A stretch of DNA of 64,000 nucleotides from Bog-950 sp046329535 (GTDB taxonomy: Bacteria > Bacteroidota > Bacteroidia > Chitinophagales > LD1). Below, one piece after another: positions 9,075-17,400 of the stretch (positions within the stretch are counted from its first letter, which is position 1; each line of letters begins with the position of its first letter). Location: contig JAXLUN010000002.1 of assembly GCA_046329535.1 (NCBI GenBank), positions 186,001 to 250,000 of the forward strand. Reading direction: 5' to 3'. The position numbers were made by a program, and so were the translations under genes. The notes beneath the pieces were generated by a model, which worked only from the letters and a program-made list of their open reading frames with translations, did no database searches and was not told where the DNA came from.

Positions 9075-9560
9075 ATGCAATCGCGCTTTACTGTTTTCTT
9101 TATACTAACACGTAGTCTGTTGCAGATAGTTCCAATATCTTTTCTGCTGCTGCCGTTTTTCATTTTGTTTAATAACGACCCTAAGTTTAAAAATGAACCC
9201 AAAGTATTGCCGGCTGTAGTAGTTGCCGCTATTGTCATTCCGCTGGCTATAGTGGTTTTAAAAAACTCGTCTATTGTAAAGTTGAAATTCGATACGAAGG
9301 GCATTTATATGACTAATCTGATAAGAAACAAGACGCTGAAATACCGTTACTCGGATATTGACCGAATTGAATTCCGTATTAACCGCACACAAGGATATAC
9401 CAACCGTTTTGGCAGGTCCAGAGACATCCACGATTCCCCCATAGCCAATATTTACTTCAGCGATGGCTTTGAGTTTACCTTAACTACCGATACCTATTCC
9501 AACTGCCAAGAAATGATTGACTATATTGAATCGCGAAAACCCATCATAAAAATTCTGTAA
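9075..9560 (+). CDS. Two-helix membrane protein with C-terminal PH-like domain, copy 2
   Basis: 161 residues. Two hydrophobic helices (about 7-33 and 44-63) lead into a soluble beta-rich domain starting near KLKFDTKGIYMTNL and including KYRYSDIDRIEFRI, FSDGFEFTLTTD and a last helix. The order matches the preceding gene (GIY strand, then the Y-S-D-I signature, then a D-G hairpin), although overall identity is low. It ends 3 bp before the esterase gene, so these three likely form one operon. The PH-like assignment rests on fold pattern, not on a recognised motif. Confidence 0.68.
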   Translation: MQSRFTVFFILTRSLLQIVPISFLLLPFFILFNNDPKFKNEPKVLPAVVVAAIVIPLAIVVLKNSSIVKLKFDTKGIYMTNLIRNKTLKYRYSDIDRIEFRINRTQGYTNRFGRSRDIHDSPIANIYFSDGFEFTLTTDTYSNCQEMIDYIESRKPIIKIL

Positions 9561-9563
9561 AAA

Positions 9564-10463
9564 ATGTCTGTCATCCGCTTATACTTTGTCAAAAAAATGC
9601 TTCGCAGAGTGAAGAACAATGCGAACTATACCGATATACAAAAAGCCCGCAGAGGCTTTGAATACATTACAAGCCGATATAACAAACAACAGAAAGGTTT
9701 TCAGTATGAAACCGTTTCCATTAATCAAATGAAAGCAGAATGGATAATCCCCGATAGGGCTGATAACAAACAGGTATTACTTTATTTTCATGGTGGAGGA
9801 TACGCAACAGGCTCTCCGAATACTCATCGTGGCCTTGTTTCTCAAATAGCAAAACATGCAGAAGTTAAAGCTCTGGTTATTGATTACAGATTGGCTCCCG
9901 AACATAAGTATCCGGCACCCATCGAGGATGCAGTAGCTGCCTATAATTTTTTATTGGCTTCCGGCTATCAGCCTGGCAATATCTGCTTTGGCGGAGATAG
10001 TGCAGGTGGAGGTGTAACCATTGGTACACTTTGCTACCTACGCGATAATAATATGCCAATGCCTAAATGCGCTATCGGAATTTCGCCATGGTTAGATTTA
10101 ACTATGACGAGCAACACTTTTAATGACAATAAGCATGTGGACCCCATGTTAACGCACGAAGCCTTTCCGCTCTGGACCAAAAACTATCTGGGCGATGCGG
10201 ATGCCAAATCACCATACGCTTCTCCCATTTTTCATTCCCTGAAAAATCTGCCTCCGGTTTACATTCAGGTAGGCGATGAAGAGATATTACTGGACGACTC
10301 CGTAACCTTTGCATCCAAAGCAAAACAGGATGGAAGCGATGTACTGCTTGAAATTTATCCGAAGAAGTTTCATGTATTTCAGGCGTTCTATATACTGTTG
10401 CCCAAGGCCCGCGAAGCCAACAAAAAACTGGGCGAGTTTATTAAAGCGAAACTGTCGAGTTAA
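9564..10463 (+). CDS. Alpha/beta hydrolase, hormone-sensitive-lipase-like esterase
   Basis: 299 residues. It belongs to the bacterial HSL (type IV) esterase group that cleaves short acyl esters. The oxyanion-hole motif HGGGYATGSP is near residue 76, the nucleophile elbow GGDSAGGG near 145-152, the acid in VGDEEILLDDS near 240 and the catalytic His in KFHVFQAF near 270. The triad is complete. There is no clear signal peptide, although the N-terminus is basic and hydrophobic, so it is probably cytoplasmic. It is the last gene of the PH-like pair operon and is followed at once by a strong bidirectional terminator. The natural substrate is unknown. Confidence 0.92.
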   Translation: MSVIRLYFVKKMLRRVKNNANYTDIQKARRGFEYITSRYNKQQKGFQYETVSINQMKAEWIIPDRADNKQVLLYFHGGGYATGSPNTHRGLVSQIAKHAEVKALVIDYRLAPEHKYPAPIEDAVAAYNFLLASGYQPGNICFGGDSAGGGVTIGTLCYLRDNNMPMPKCAIGISPWLDLTMTSNTFNDNKHVDPMLTHEAFPLWTKNYLGDADAKSPYASPIFHSLKNLPPVYIQVGDEEILLDDSVTFASKAKQDGSDVLLEIYPKKFHVFQAFYILLPKAREANKKLGEFIKAKLSS

Positions 10464-10469
10464 ATCTGA

Positions 10470-10517
10470 CCCATAATTAAAAGAGCCGCTAAAACCAGCG
10501 GCTCTTTTAATTATGGG
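10470..10517. terminator. Bidirectional terminator with 21-bp perfect stem
   Basis: Arms 10470-10490 and 10497-10517 are perfectly complementary with a 6-base loop. The GC core (AGAGCCGCT) is flanked by A- and T-rich tracts on both sides, so it can work on both strands. It lies between the convergent esterase and FG-GAP T9SS genes. Confidence 0.9.
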
Positions 10518-10527
10518 CAGTCGGATA

Positions 10528-13500
10528 TTATTCAATCATTACACGTTTCGACAAACTTCCGTTGTCTGATAAAAGCTGAACAAGATAAACACCGGCACTC
10601 AATGAAGTAGAGCATGTAATTACTCTTTCACCAGCCAGTTGTTGCTCAAAAACGTACCTTCCGGCAAGATCTGTAATTTTAAGGACAGAGAATTTTTGAT
10701 CGTTCTGTATATCAATTACAAAATTGCCATTACTAGGATTAGGATAAACACTAAATGACATATCACTCATTTCTTCAATCCCTGTGCAGGTAATTACCTC
10801 TACGTTTACATAGGCTGTATCCCGACATCCACCGGCAACAATAGTATAGTGTAGCAAATAAGTTCCCGGACCAGCCTGCGAAGGATTAACGGAGGTAACC
10901 ACATTATTATTTACCCCCCAGACACCACCGGCCGGTAGGCCATAAGGAGCTAATAAAGTTTGACCAACATTATCGCAGAAAGTATCTGACGGGAAATTGA
11001 TGGATGCCAAAACTTCGCTATCTACAAAAATGGTATCACTCTCAGAATCAGTACCGCAACCATCGGTGTATGAATACGTCACTACATGCGCTCCAACTCC
11101 CGCTGCTGAAGCATTAAAAATACCATTGCTCACAAAATTACCGCTATAAGTACCCCCTTGCGGCTGACCAGCCACGCTGGCCAAATTGATATTCCCATCG
11201 GTAACACATTTCGGTCCGCTTAGTGCTGTGTTGAAAATTACATTAGGTCCGCTACTGACAGATACCGTAACAGAAGGAGGGACAGAGGTGCAGGTACCTG
11301 ATTGGTTTGTAATGGAAACCGTATAAACATCTGCTGTGTTTACAGTAATACTTGATGTAGTCGCACCTGTGCTCCACAAATAGCTGTATCCGCTACTGGC
11401 AGATAAAGTTACATCCTGCCCGGTACATATATTGGTGGTACCGGAAGCTGTGATAAATGCGTTGTTATTGAGCACTACCGTCACATTATTTGTACTTCTG
11501 TTTACGGCTGCAAAATCGTTTGCTCCGTCATTATTAAAGTCAGCTACCGCCATCCCGTACGTCTCCTTATCCGCCCCATAACTCAACGCATTCTGGAAAG
11601 TACCATTCCCGTTTCCAATTAAAAGTAATACCTGACTATTCTGTTGATCTACCACCAGTATATCAAGAATAGTGTCACTATTCATTCGAGCAGCTACCAT
11701 ATCTTTAGGGCTAATGTTGCTACCCAAACTGTATGTTGCAGGACTAGCAAAATTCATAACAGATGTGGCGAGAAAAACTGACATACTGTTACCGTTGCCA
11801 TTTCCAGCCGCAAAATCTTTCAGCCCATCACCATTAAAATCACCGGCACAAACTGTGCGCGGATTAGCACCCGTAGCAAAAGTTACAGCCCCTTGAAACG
11901 TTCCGTTAGCATTTCCCAAACGGATGCTTACATCATTAGACTGGTCGTTGGCAAAAAGTAAGTCCACGTTATTATCTGCATTCATATCATACGCCAATGT
12001 AAAAACAGGCATGTCACCGGCATAATACTTCACTGCAGGTGCAAAGGTAAAATCACCGTTCCCTAGCAACACAGAAGCAGAGTCTTGATTAGAATATGTA
12101 ACCGCTAAATCAAGAAAAGTATCATGATTAAAATCGCCCGCTGCCGAGCTATAATCACCTCCGCCAGCAAAACCCGTTAATATATTTCCCTGCTGAGCAA
12201 AATGACCTGTATTATTACCGCTCAAAATTTCCGTAGATGGCCCTACTGCCACTACATCTGACTTTCCATCGTTATTAAAATCCCCTAATTCTATACTCGA
12301 CATTGACCAGAATGCGGTATCGTAAATTGTATTTTGAAAAGTGCCATCGGCATTACCTAACATGGTACTGATGGTTTTCTGTTGGTCGTGAACTACTACA
12401 ATATCTTCAAAAGCATCGTTATTAACCAATCCCACAGCAATAGCCGAAGGTCTCTGCCCGGTTCGAAGCGAATATGAACCGAAAGAACCATCCGTCTGCC
12501 CCTTTAAAAAAGCAATATTGCCATCTGGCTGTAAGTTGCTGGATATCAGATCTGCTCGTCCATCTGCATCAAAATCAGACAAGAGGATATGATTGCATCG
12601 GCCACCGGCACTATAAGCAACATAATTTTGAAAAGTTCCATTTCCGTTACCCAAAGCCACACACACTCGTTGGCCATTATAGTCGCCTACTGCTAAATCC
12701 TTTTTATTATCCCCATTAAAGTCGGCAGTTACAATTTGTGTAGAATAAGCCCCAACAAAAACTGTGGGCTGGTGTGTAAATACCTGCGATCCATTATTCA
12801 GCCAAATGCCCAATTCAGTTACCTCGTGGGCAATAATATCACCAAAATTATCGCTATTGATTTTGTCGATTGCTAACTCTCGTTGATTGGTAGCAAAAGA
12901 TAGTATAAAGAGCGATGACCTGTTTCCGAAAAGGCCGGTTCCGTTATTCATAAAGAAAGAAATAGAGTCGTTGGAAGAGGTACCGTATCCATAACCAACT
13001 AAAATATCGGGACGGTTATCATTATTTAAATCACCCACCGCTAAACTGTTTGGATTGTCTCCTGTAATCAGAGTATCGGTAACTGTGAATGTACTATTGC
13101 CATTATTTTTTAGAATGTATACGCGATCATCATCTTTGTCGTTTATCACCAAATCTTTCTTCCCATCATTATTAAAATCAACTAGTCGCATATCGGAGAT
13201 ATAGAGCCCCGTGCCAGAAGCAGTGCCAAACTGAAAAGAAATAGGGTTATTAAATCCTCCTGAACCGTTGTTGATAAACAGGCTAACATCATCTGCATCC
13301 TGATTGAAAGTAACTACGTCCGGTCTGTTGTCATTATTAAAATCAGCCGCACCTATACAAACAGAACTCAACCCGGTACTAAATACCTGGCGAGGCTGAA
13401 ATGTGCCATCAGAATTACCTAACAATAAATCAAAACTGCCGGTACTAACTACTACGAGATCTGAATCGCCATCGTTATTAAAGTCGGCTACGGCAGAAGC

Positions 13501-13644
13501 ATAAGCTGCATTGCTCGTTTCATAACGATTATCGGCAGCGGGGTCAAAACAGAGCGACTGTGCTTCGCACCAAAGAGCGGAGAACAAGCCGAAGAGTAAT
13601 AAAAAAGCTGAAGTTTTGGTTCGATTGAAGTAGACTTTTTTCAT
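10528..13644 (-). CDS. T9SS-secreted FG-GAP/VCBS repeat protein
   Basis: 1038 residues from the ATG at 13644, chosen because it opens a signal peptide (basic start, hydrophobic run LLLFGLFSAL, cleavage after CEAQ). A 37-codon upstream extension has no such features. Residues ~35-740 hold more than a dozen FG-GAP/VCBS units with the signature D-F-N-N/G-D-G/N-x-x-D, which bind calcium and fold as beta-propellers. An Ig-like domain (CTGQDVTLSAS...YLWSTGATT) and a further SprB-like/Ig domain follow. The C-terminus (~965-1038) is a type A T9SS domain (YPNPSNGNF, SLSAGVYLVQL). It should be exported to the cell surface. A helical-repeat protein gene is divergent from it at 13828. Confidence 0.92.
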   Translation of the reverse strand: MKKVYFNRTKTSAFLLLFGLFSALWCEAQSLCFDPAADNRYETSNAAYASAVADFNNDGDSDLVVVSTGSFDLLLGNSDGTFQPRQVFSTGLSSVCIGAADFNNDNRPDVVTFNQDADDVSLFINNGSGGFNNPISFQFGTASGTGLYISDMRLVDFNNDGKKDLVINDKDDDRVYILKNNGNSTFTVTDTLITGDNPNSLAVGDLNNDNRPDILVGYGYGTSSNDSISFFMNNGTGLFGNRSSLFILSFATNQRELAIDKINSDNFGDIIAHEVTELGIWLNNGSQVFTHQPTVFVGAYSTQIVTADFNGDNKKDLAVGDYNGQRVCVALGNGNGTFQNYVAYSAGGRCNHILLSDFDADGRADLISSNLQPDGNIAFLKGQTDGSFGSYSLRTGQRPSAIAVGLVNNDAFEDIVVVHDQQKTISTMLGNADGTFQNTIYDTAFWSMSSIELGDFNNDGKSDVVAVGPSTEILSGNNTGHFAQQGNILTGFAGGGDYSSAAGDFNHDTFLDLAVTYSNQDSASVLLGNGDFTFAPAVKYYAGDMPVFTLAYDMNADNNVDLLFANDQSNDVSIRLGNANGTFQGAVTFATGANPRTVCAGDFNGDGLKDFAAGNGNGNSMSVFLATSVMNFASPATYSLGSNISPKDMVAARMNSDTILDILVVDQQNSQVLLLIGNGNGTFQNALSYGADKETYGMAVADFNNDGANDFAAVNRSTNNVTVVLNNNAFITASGTTNICTGQDVTLSASSGYSYLWSTGATTSSITVNTADVYTVSITNQSGTCTSVPPSVTVSVSSGPNVIFNTALSGPKCVTDGNINLASVAGQPQGGTYSGNFVSNGIFNASAAGVGAHVVTYSYTDGCGTDSESDTIFVDSEVLASINFPSDTFCDNVGQTLLAPYGLPAGGVWGVNNNVVTSVNPSQAGPGTYLLHYTIVAGGCRDTAYVNVEVITCTGIEEMSDMSFSVYPNPSNGNFVIDIQNDQKFSVLKITDLAGRYVFEQQLAGERVITCSTSLSAGVYLVQLLSDNGSLSKRVMIE

Positions 13645-13827
13645 GGCGATTTGTTTACGTTTTGTGTATGTAAAGCAAAAATCAGGAATGCCGCGGGAAA
13701 TAAAAATCAAATTTGCGCCCCTTTTTAGGTCTGTGAAAAGGCAAATAAACAGCAAACACCTAATGACTTTTCATTGGTAATCAGCCCGTATCGTTATTAT
13801 TAAATGCTTGGTTATATTTAGGTTTCT

Positions 13828-15273
13828 ATGGCACATTCTGACCCCCTTCATTTGCTTATTCACGCTCTGTCTAAAACAGAAAAAAAGTATTTTAAAGAAA
13901 CCAGCAACGGGCAAAATTATGTGAAACTGTTTGATGCTATCAATGCTCAAACAGAATATGATGAAGAGAAACTAAAAAGGAAATTCAAGAGCGAAACGTT
14001 TACAAACAATTTTTCGGCTGCTAAGAACTATCTGCGCGAAGCTATTCTACGCTCCCTTCGCAACTTCAACTCGGGGAAAATGATGGATGATGTAAGCTAT
14101 GAGCGTTTACAGAATTTGAAACTAATGCATGAAAAAGGTCTTTCAAATGAAGTAGAAAAACAATTACCTAAACTGAAAGAGTTCTGCTACAAGTATGAGT
14201 TGTTTATGCGTTTGCTGGAAGTTCTATCATTTGAAATGCAACTGAATAACTCTCTGGTTAAATCAAACGAAAATCTATATCAGGAAAGATTTAGACTGAT
14301 TCGTATTATTGAAAACATTACCACACTCAATCAGATTTATGGAAAGTTGATGGCCATAGCGGCCAATAAAGGCCATAACAATGGCGAAGAATCTGTGGAG
14401 ATAAATGAGTTAATGAAAAATCCCATACTTCAGGAAAAGGCACTTTGCGGAACACAGGACGAGTTATATGCTCTCTGGAATGTCTTTTTTGTTTACCACT
14501 ACATATCTAAAAACTTCAAAGAGTCATATCTGGCTAAAAAGAAACAATATGAGCTTTACCAAAACAGCGATGTTCTAATAAAAACAAAACCACAAACCTT
14601 CCTGCTGCTGCTTGGCAATCTTAATGCACTGGCGTATAACAGTTTTGACTTGAAAGAGTTTCAGTTTGCGTACACCGAAATGCTCAAGGCTCATGAACAG
14701 ATTCAGGGATACGAAGGCTTGAAATTTGAACAGCGCTCCTCTTTCGGGCTCCTTATGTTCCGTTTAAAGAAGGATTATTCCGCACTCGAAGACATGGTGT
14801 CGTACATTGAGCAAAATATTGACAAAAATGAGATTACCCTGGTACGCGAAATGGACACCTATTTCAACGTAGCTATCGCTTTTTTTCGTAAAAAAAATTT
14901 CAGTAAAGCGCTTGATTGGATTAACCGTATACTCCATCACAAACGGGCCGAGGAGCGACAACAGATTCAGCGTATTGCACGGCATCTGGAGTTGCTGATA
15001 CATTACGAACTGAATAACTCAGAACTTATCGGTTATAAGATTACCAATAACCAACGCTATCTTTCTAAACGAAACCTGTTAGATGAGTTTGACCGGATAT
15101 TGCTTTCCGGTTTCAAAAGTTTAATCAAGGCGACAAAAAAAACGGAGAAGAAATCTGTGCTTTCTCAAATGAAAACCGACATCGCTGACCTGCAGCAAAA
15201 ATCAGATAAAAACAATCATGGCTATTTTGAGTATTCCGACTGGATAGAAGAAAAAATACAGCTTTTGAAATAG
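13828..15273 (+). CDS. Helical-repeat (TPR-like) protein, copy 2
   Basis: 481 residues, all-helical, without a signal peptide or membrane segment. It is a divergent member of the family also seen at the left edge and at 56688-58169. All share an N-terminal region in which LSKTEKKYFK parallels LDKAEKKHVS of the third copy, a central helical solenoid and a closing F-x-Y-x-D-W/Y-x-E block (FEYSDWIEEK here). The start is the ATG at 13828, eight bases after a TATATTTA box that resembles a -7 element and would imply a very short leader. The gene is divergent from the FG-GAP T9SS gene with a 183-bp shared spacer. Function unknown; a scaffold or adaptor role is inference from the solenoid layout. Confidence 0.8.
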   Translation: MAHSDPLHLLIHALSKTEKKYFKETSNGQNYVKLFDAINAQTEYDEEKLKRKFKSETFTNNFSAAKNYLREAILRSLRNFNSGKMMDDVSYERLQNLKLMHEKGLSNEVEKQLPKLKEFCYKYELFMRLLEVLSFEMQLNNSLVKSNENLYQERFRLIRIIENITTLNQIYGKLMAIAANKGHNNGEESVEINELMKNPILQEKALCGTQDELYALWNVFFVYHYISKNFKESYLAKKKQYELYQNSDVLIKTKPQTFLLLLGNLNALAYNSFDLKEFQFAYTEMLKAHEQIQGYEGLKFEQRSSFGLLMFRLKKDYSALEDMVSYIEQNIDKNEITLVREMDTYFNVAIAFFRKKNFSKALDWINRILHHKRAEERQQIQRIARHLELLIHYELNNSELIGYKITNNQRYLSKRNLLDEFDRILLSGFKSLIKATKKTEKKSVLSQMKTDIADLQQKSDKNNHGYFEYSDWIEEKIQLLK

Positions 15274-15339
15274 CTGAGTTTGTTATTTACTTTAGTATCA
15301 TTTTACAAATCTTAACCGCTGCGCCCAAAACCATTTATT

Positions 15340-15690
15340 ATGAAAAACATATTTTTTACGTTTATCGCCACTTTGCTGGTACTATCTTCCTGCAAAAAAG
15401 AAAGTGAATCGGTGTATAAAGTATCCTACCGTATTGGCTGTTCAGATTGCATGGTAGCTTATACTTCTGACCCAAGCGAGAATCAGCTATCCGAGTATCA
15501 TCAAAGTACTGGATGGACTTATTCATTTAATGCCAAAAAGGGGCAACAGGTTTTGTTAATGGCTTATAATACTTCATCGGCACCGCAAGGGGTTACAGCC
15601 ACCATACTACTTAATGATGATACCCTGGAAACCCGCACCACCTATTGTGCCATCAGTGGCGTTTCTTTTTGTGCCGATACCATCCGTTAA
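15340..15690 (+). CDS. Small lipoprotein
   Basis: 116 residues. The N-terminus is a lipoprotein signal peptide with the lipobox LVLSSC, so the mature protein begins at Cys18 and is lipid-anchored in the periplasm or outer membrane. The mature part looks like one small beta-sandwich with four cysteines (IGCSDCM near residue 36 and TYCAISGVSFC near the end) that could form two disulfides. The family was not recognised. It lies 66 bp after the helical-repeat gene and is followed by a terminator, so it may be transcribed with that gene. Confidence 0.75.
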   Translation: MKNIFFTFIATLLVLSSCKKESESVYKVSYRIGCSDCMVAYTSDPSENQLSEYHQSTGWTYSFNAKKGQQVLLMAYNTSSAPQGVTATILLNDDTLETRTTYCAISGVSFCADTIR

Positions 15691-15714
15691 ATTCATTTGA
15701 AAAATGCCCGTTTC

Positions 15715-15739
15715 AAATCCCTCGCGTGCAGAGGGATTT
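15715..15739 (+). terminator. Rho-independent terminator before lysS
   Basis: Stem AAATCCCTC (15715-15723) pairs with GAGGGATTT (15731-15739) over a 7-base loop and is followed by a T-rich run. It ends the lipoprotein transcript. Confidence 0.8.
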
Positions 15740-15741
15740 TT

Positions 15742-15749
15742 TATTTTCG
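15742..15749 (+). promoter_or_regulatory. Candidate -7 box for lysS
   Basis: TATTTTCG matches the common Bacteroidota -7 variant and lies 39 bases before the lysS ATG. No clear -33 TTTG is seen, and the box overlaps the T-tract of the terminator just upstream. Confidence 0.35.
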
Positions 15750-15788
15750 CCAACCTTCCAGAGAAATGCTTTGGATAAAATTTAAACT

Positions 15789-17303
15789 ATGAGTCAGGAA
15801 CTAAACGATCAGGAAATTATAAGAAGGGAGAAACTTACCAAACTCAATGAACTGGGGATAGATGCTTATCCCGCTCCGGCATTTGAAGTGAACTGCAACA
15901 CCGTTCAAATTCTTTCGGAATACAATGATATAGAGAAAAATTTCCAGCAGGTGAGTATTGCCGGAAGAATTATGAGTATTAACTCTAAGGGTAAAGTTAC
16001 CTTCTTTAAGATTCAGGACCAGCATGGAAAAATTCAGCTGTTTGTAAGCATTGATAATGTGTGTCCGGGCGAGGATAAAACGTTTTATACTTCGGTTGTT
16101 ACCCACTTGCTCGACATTGGTGATTTTATTGGTGTAAAAGGTGAAGTGTTTATTACCAAAACAGGCGAAACTTCTATTCGCGTGAAAGAACTGACCGTGT
16201 TGTCAAAAGCCTTGAGGCCATTACCGGTGGTTAAGGTTAAAGATGGAGAAACCTTCGATGCCTTTGCCGATGTAGAGCTTCGTTACCGGCAGCGATATGT
16301 TGATTTGGTGGTGAATCCGCAGGTGAAGGACACCTTCCTTAAGCGCAGCAAAATGATTCAAACCATTCGCGATTTTCTGAATGAGCATGGAGCTATTGAA
16401 GTAGATACTCCGGTGCTGCAGAATATTCCCGGTGGTGCTGCGGCCCGTCCGTTTGTTACACATCACAATGCACTGGATGTGCCTTTCTATTTAAGAATTG
16501 CCAATGAACTTTACCTCAAGCGTTTGATTGTAGGTGGATTTGACTGGGTGTATGAGTTTAGCCGTAACTTTAGAAATGAAGGTATTGACCGCACCCACAA
16601 CCCCGAGTTTACCGTGTTGGAATTTTATGTAGCCTATAAAGATTATTTCTGGATGATGGACTACACCGAAAAGATGATGGAGAAAATTGCCATCGCTTTG
16701 CATGGCACCACCAATGTTCCGGTAGGCGATAAAATCATCAGCTTCAAAGCACCGTTTAAGCGGGTAGCCATTTACGATGCCATTAAAGAACACACCGGCT
16801 TTGATGTAAGTGAAATGAATGAAGAGCAACTGCGCGATGTGTGCAAGCAGCTACACATTGAAACCGACAACAGCATGGGCAAAGGCAAACTGGTAGATGA
16901 AATTTTTGGCGGCAAATGCGAAGGCAACTTTGTGCAGCCTACTTTCATTATTGATTACCCCGTTGAGTTAAGTCCGCTCACGAAAAAGCACCGCAGCAAA
17001 GCCGGACTGGTGGAGCGTTTTGAGCTGATGATAAACGGAAAAGAAATTGCCAATGCTTACAGCGAACTGAACGACCCGCTTGACCAGCGTGCGCGTTTTG
17101 AAGAGCAGGTAAAACTGATGGAACGCGGTGATGATGAAGCTATGTTTATTGACCACGATTTTCTTCGCGCGCTGGAATACGGTATGCCGCCTACCTCGGG
17201 TATTGGAATTGGTATTGACCGGTTGGCTATGCTTATGACCAATCAGGCTACTATTCAGGAAGTGCTCTTCTTTCCGCAGCTAAGGCCGGAAAAGCCGGAG
17301 TAA
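15789..17303 (+). CDS. lysS: Lysyl-tRNA synthetase, class II
   Basis: 504 residues, normal length. The enzyme charges tRNA-Lys with lysine in the cytoplasm. Residues ~55-150 form the OB-fold anticodon-binding domain (VSIAGRIMSINSKGKVTFFKIQD). The class II catalytic core follows: motif 1 around DTFLKRSKMIQTIRDFL, motif 2 in FRNEGIDRTHNPEF, and motif 3 in GIGIGIDRLAMLMT near the C-terminus. It stands alone between two terminators. No truncation or odd residue was seen. Confidence 0.97.
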   Translation: MSQELNDQEIIRREKLTKLNELGIDAYPAPAFEVNCNTVQILSEYNDIEKNFQQVSIAGRIMSINSKGKVTFFKIQDQHGKIQLFVSIDNVCPGEDKTFYTSVVTHLLDIGDFIGVKGEVFITKTGETSIRVKELTVLSKALRPLPVVKVKDGETFDAFADVELRYRQRYVDLVVNPQVKDTFLKRSKMIQTIRDFLNEHGAIEVDTPVLQNIPGGAAARPFVTHHNALDVPFYLRIANELYLKRLIVGGFDWVYEFSRNFRNEGIDRTHNPEFTVLEFYVAYKDYFWMMDYTEKMMEKIAIALHGTTNVPVGDKIISFKAPFKRVAIYDAIKEHTGFDVSEMNEEQLRDVCKQLHIETDNSMGKGKLVDEIFGGKCEGNFVQPTFIIDYPVELSPLTKKHRSKAGLVERFELMINGKEIANAYSELNDPLDQRARFEEQVKLMERGDDEAMFIDHDFLRALEYGMPPTSGIGIGIDRLAMLMTNQATIQEVLFFPQLRPEKPE

Positions 17304-17320
17304 TATTTTCACAATATTTC

Positions 17321-17353
17321 AAAAGCAATCTCCTATCAAATGAGGTTGCTTTT
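17321..17353 (+). terminator. Rho-independent terminator after lysS
   Basis: Arms AAAAGCAATCTC (17321-17332) and GAGGTTGCTTTT (17342-17353) pair with one G-T wobble over a 9-base loop, followed by more T residues. It sits 17 bases after the lysS stop. Confidence 0.8.
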
Positions 17354-17400
17354 TCGTTTCAATAACATATTCTGTAATTTGCATACATAAAACGGCCCTC

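Noticed and set aside
9877..10323. Minus-strand frames opposite the esterase gene
   Set aside because: They are opposite conserved catalytic motifs and have unusual composition.
16491..16829. Minus-strand frame opposite lysS
   Set aside because: Antisense shadow of the conserved synthetase core, no independent support.
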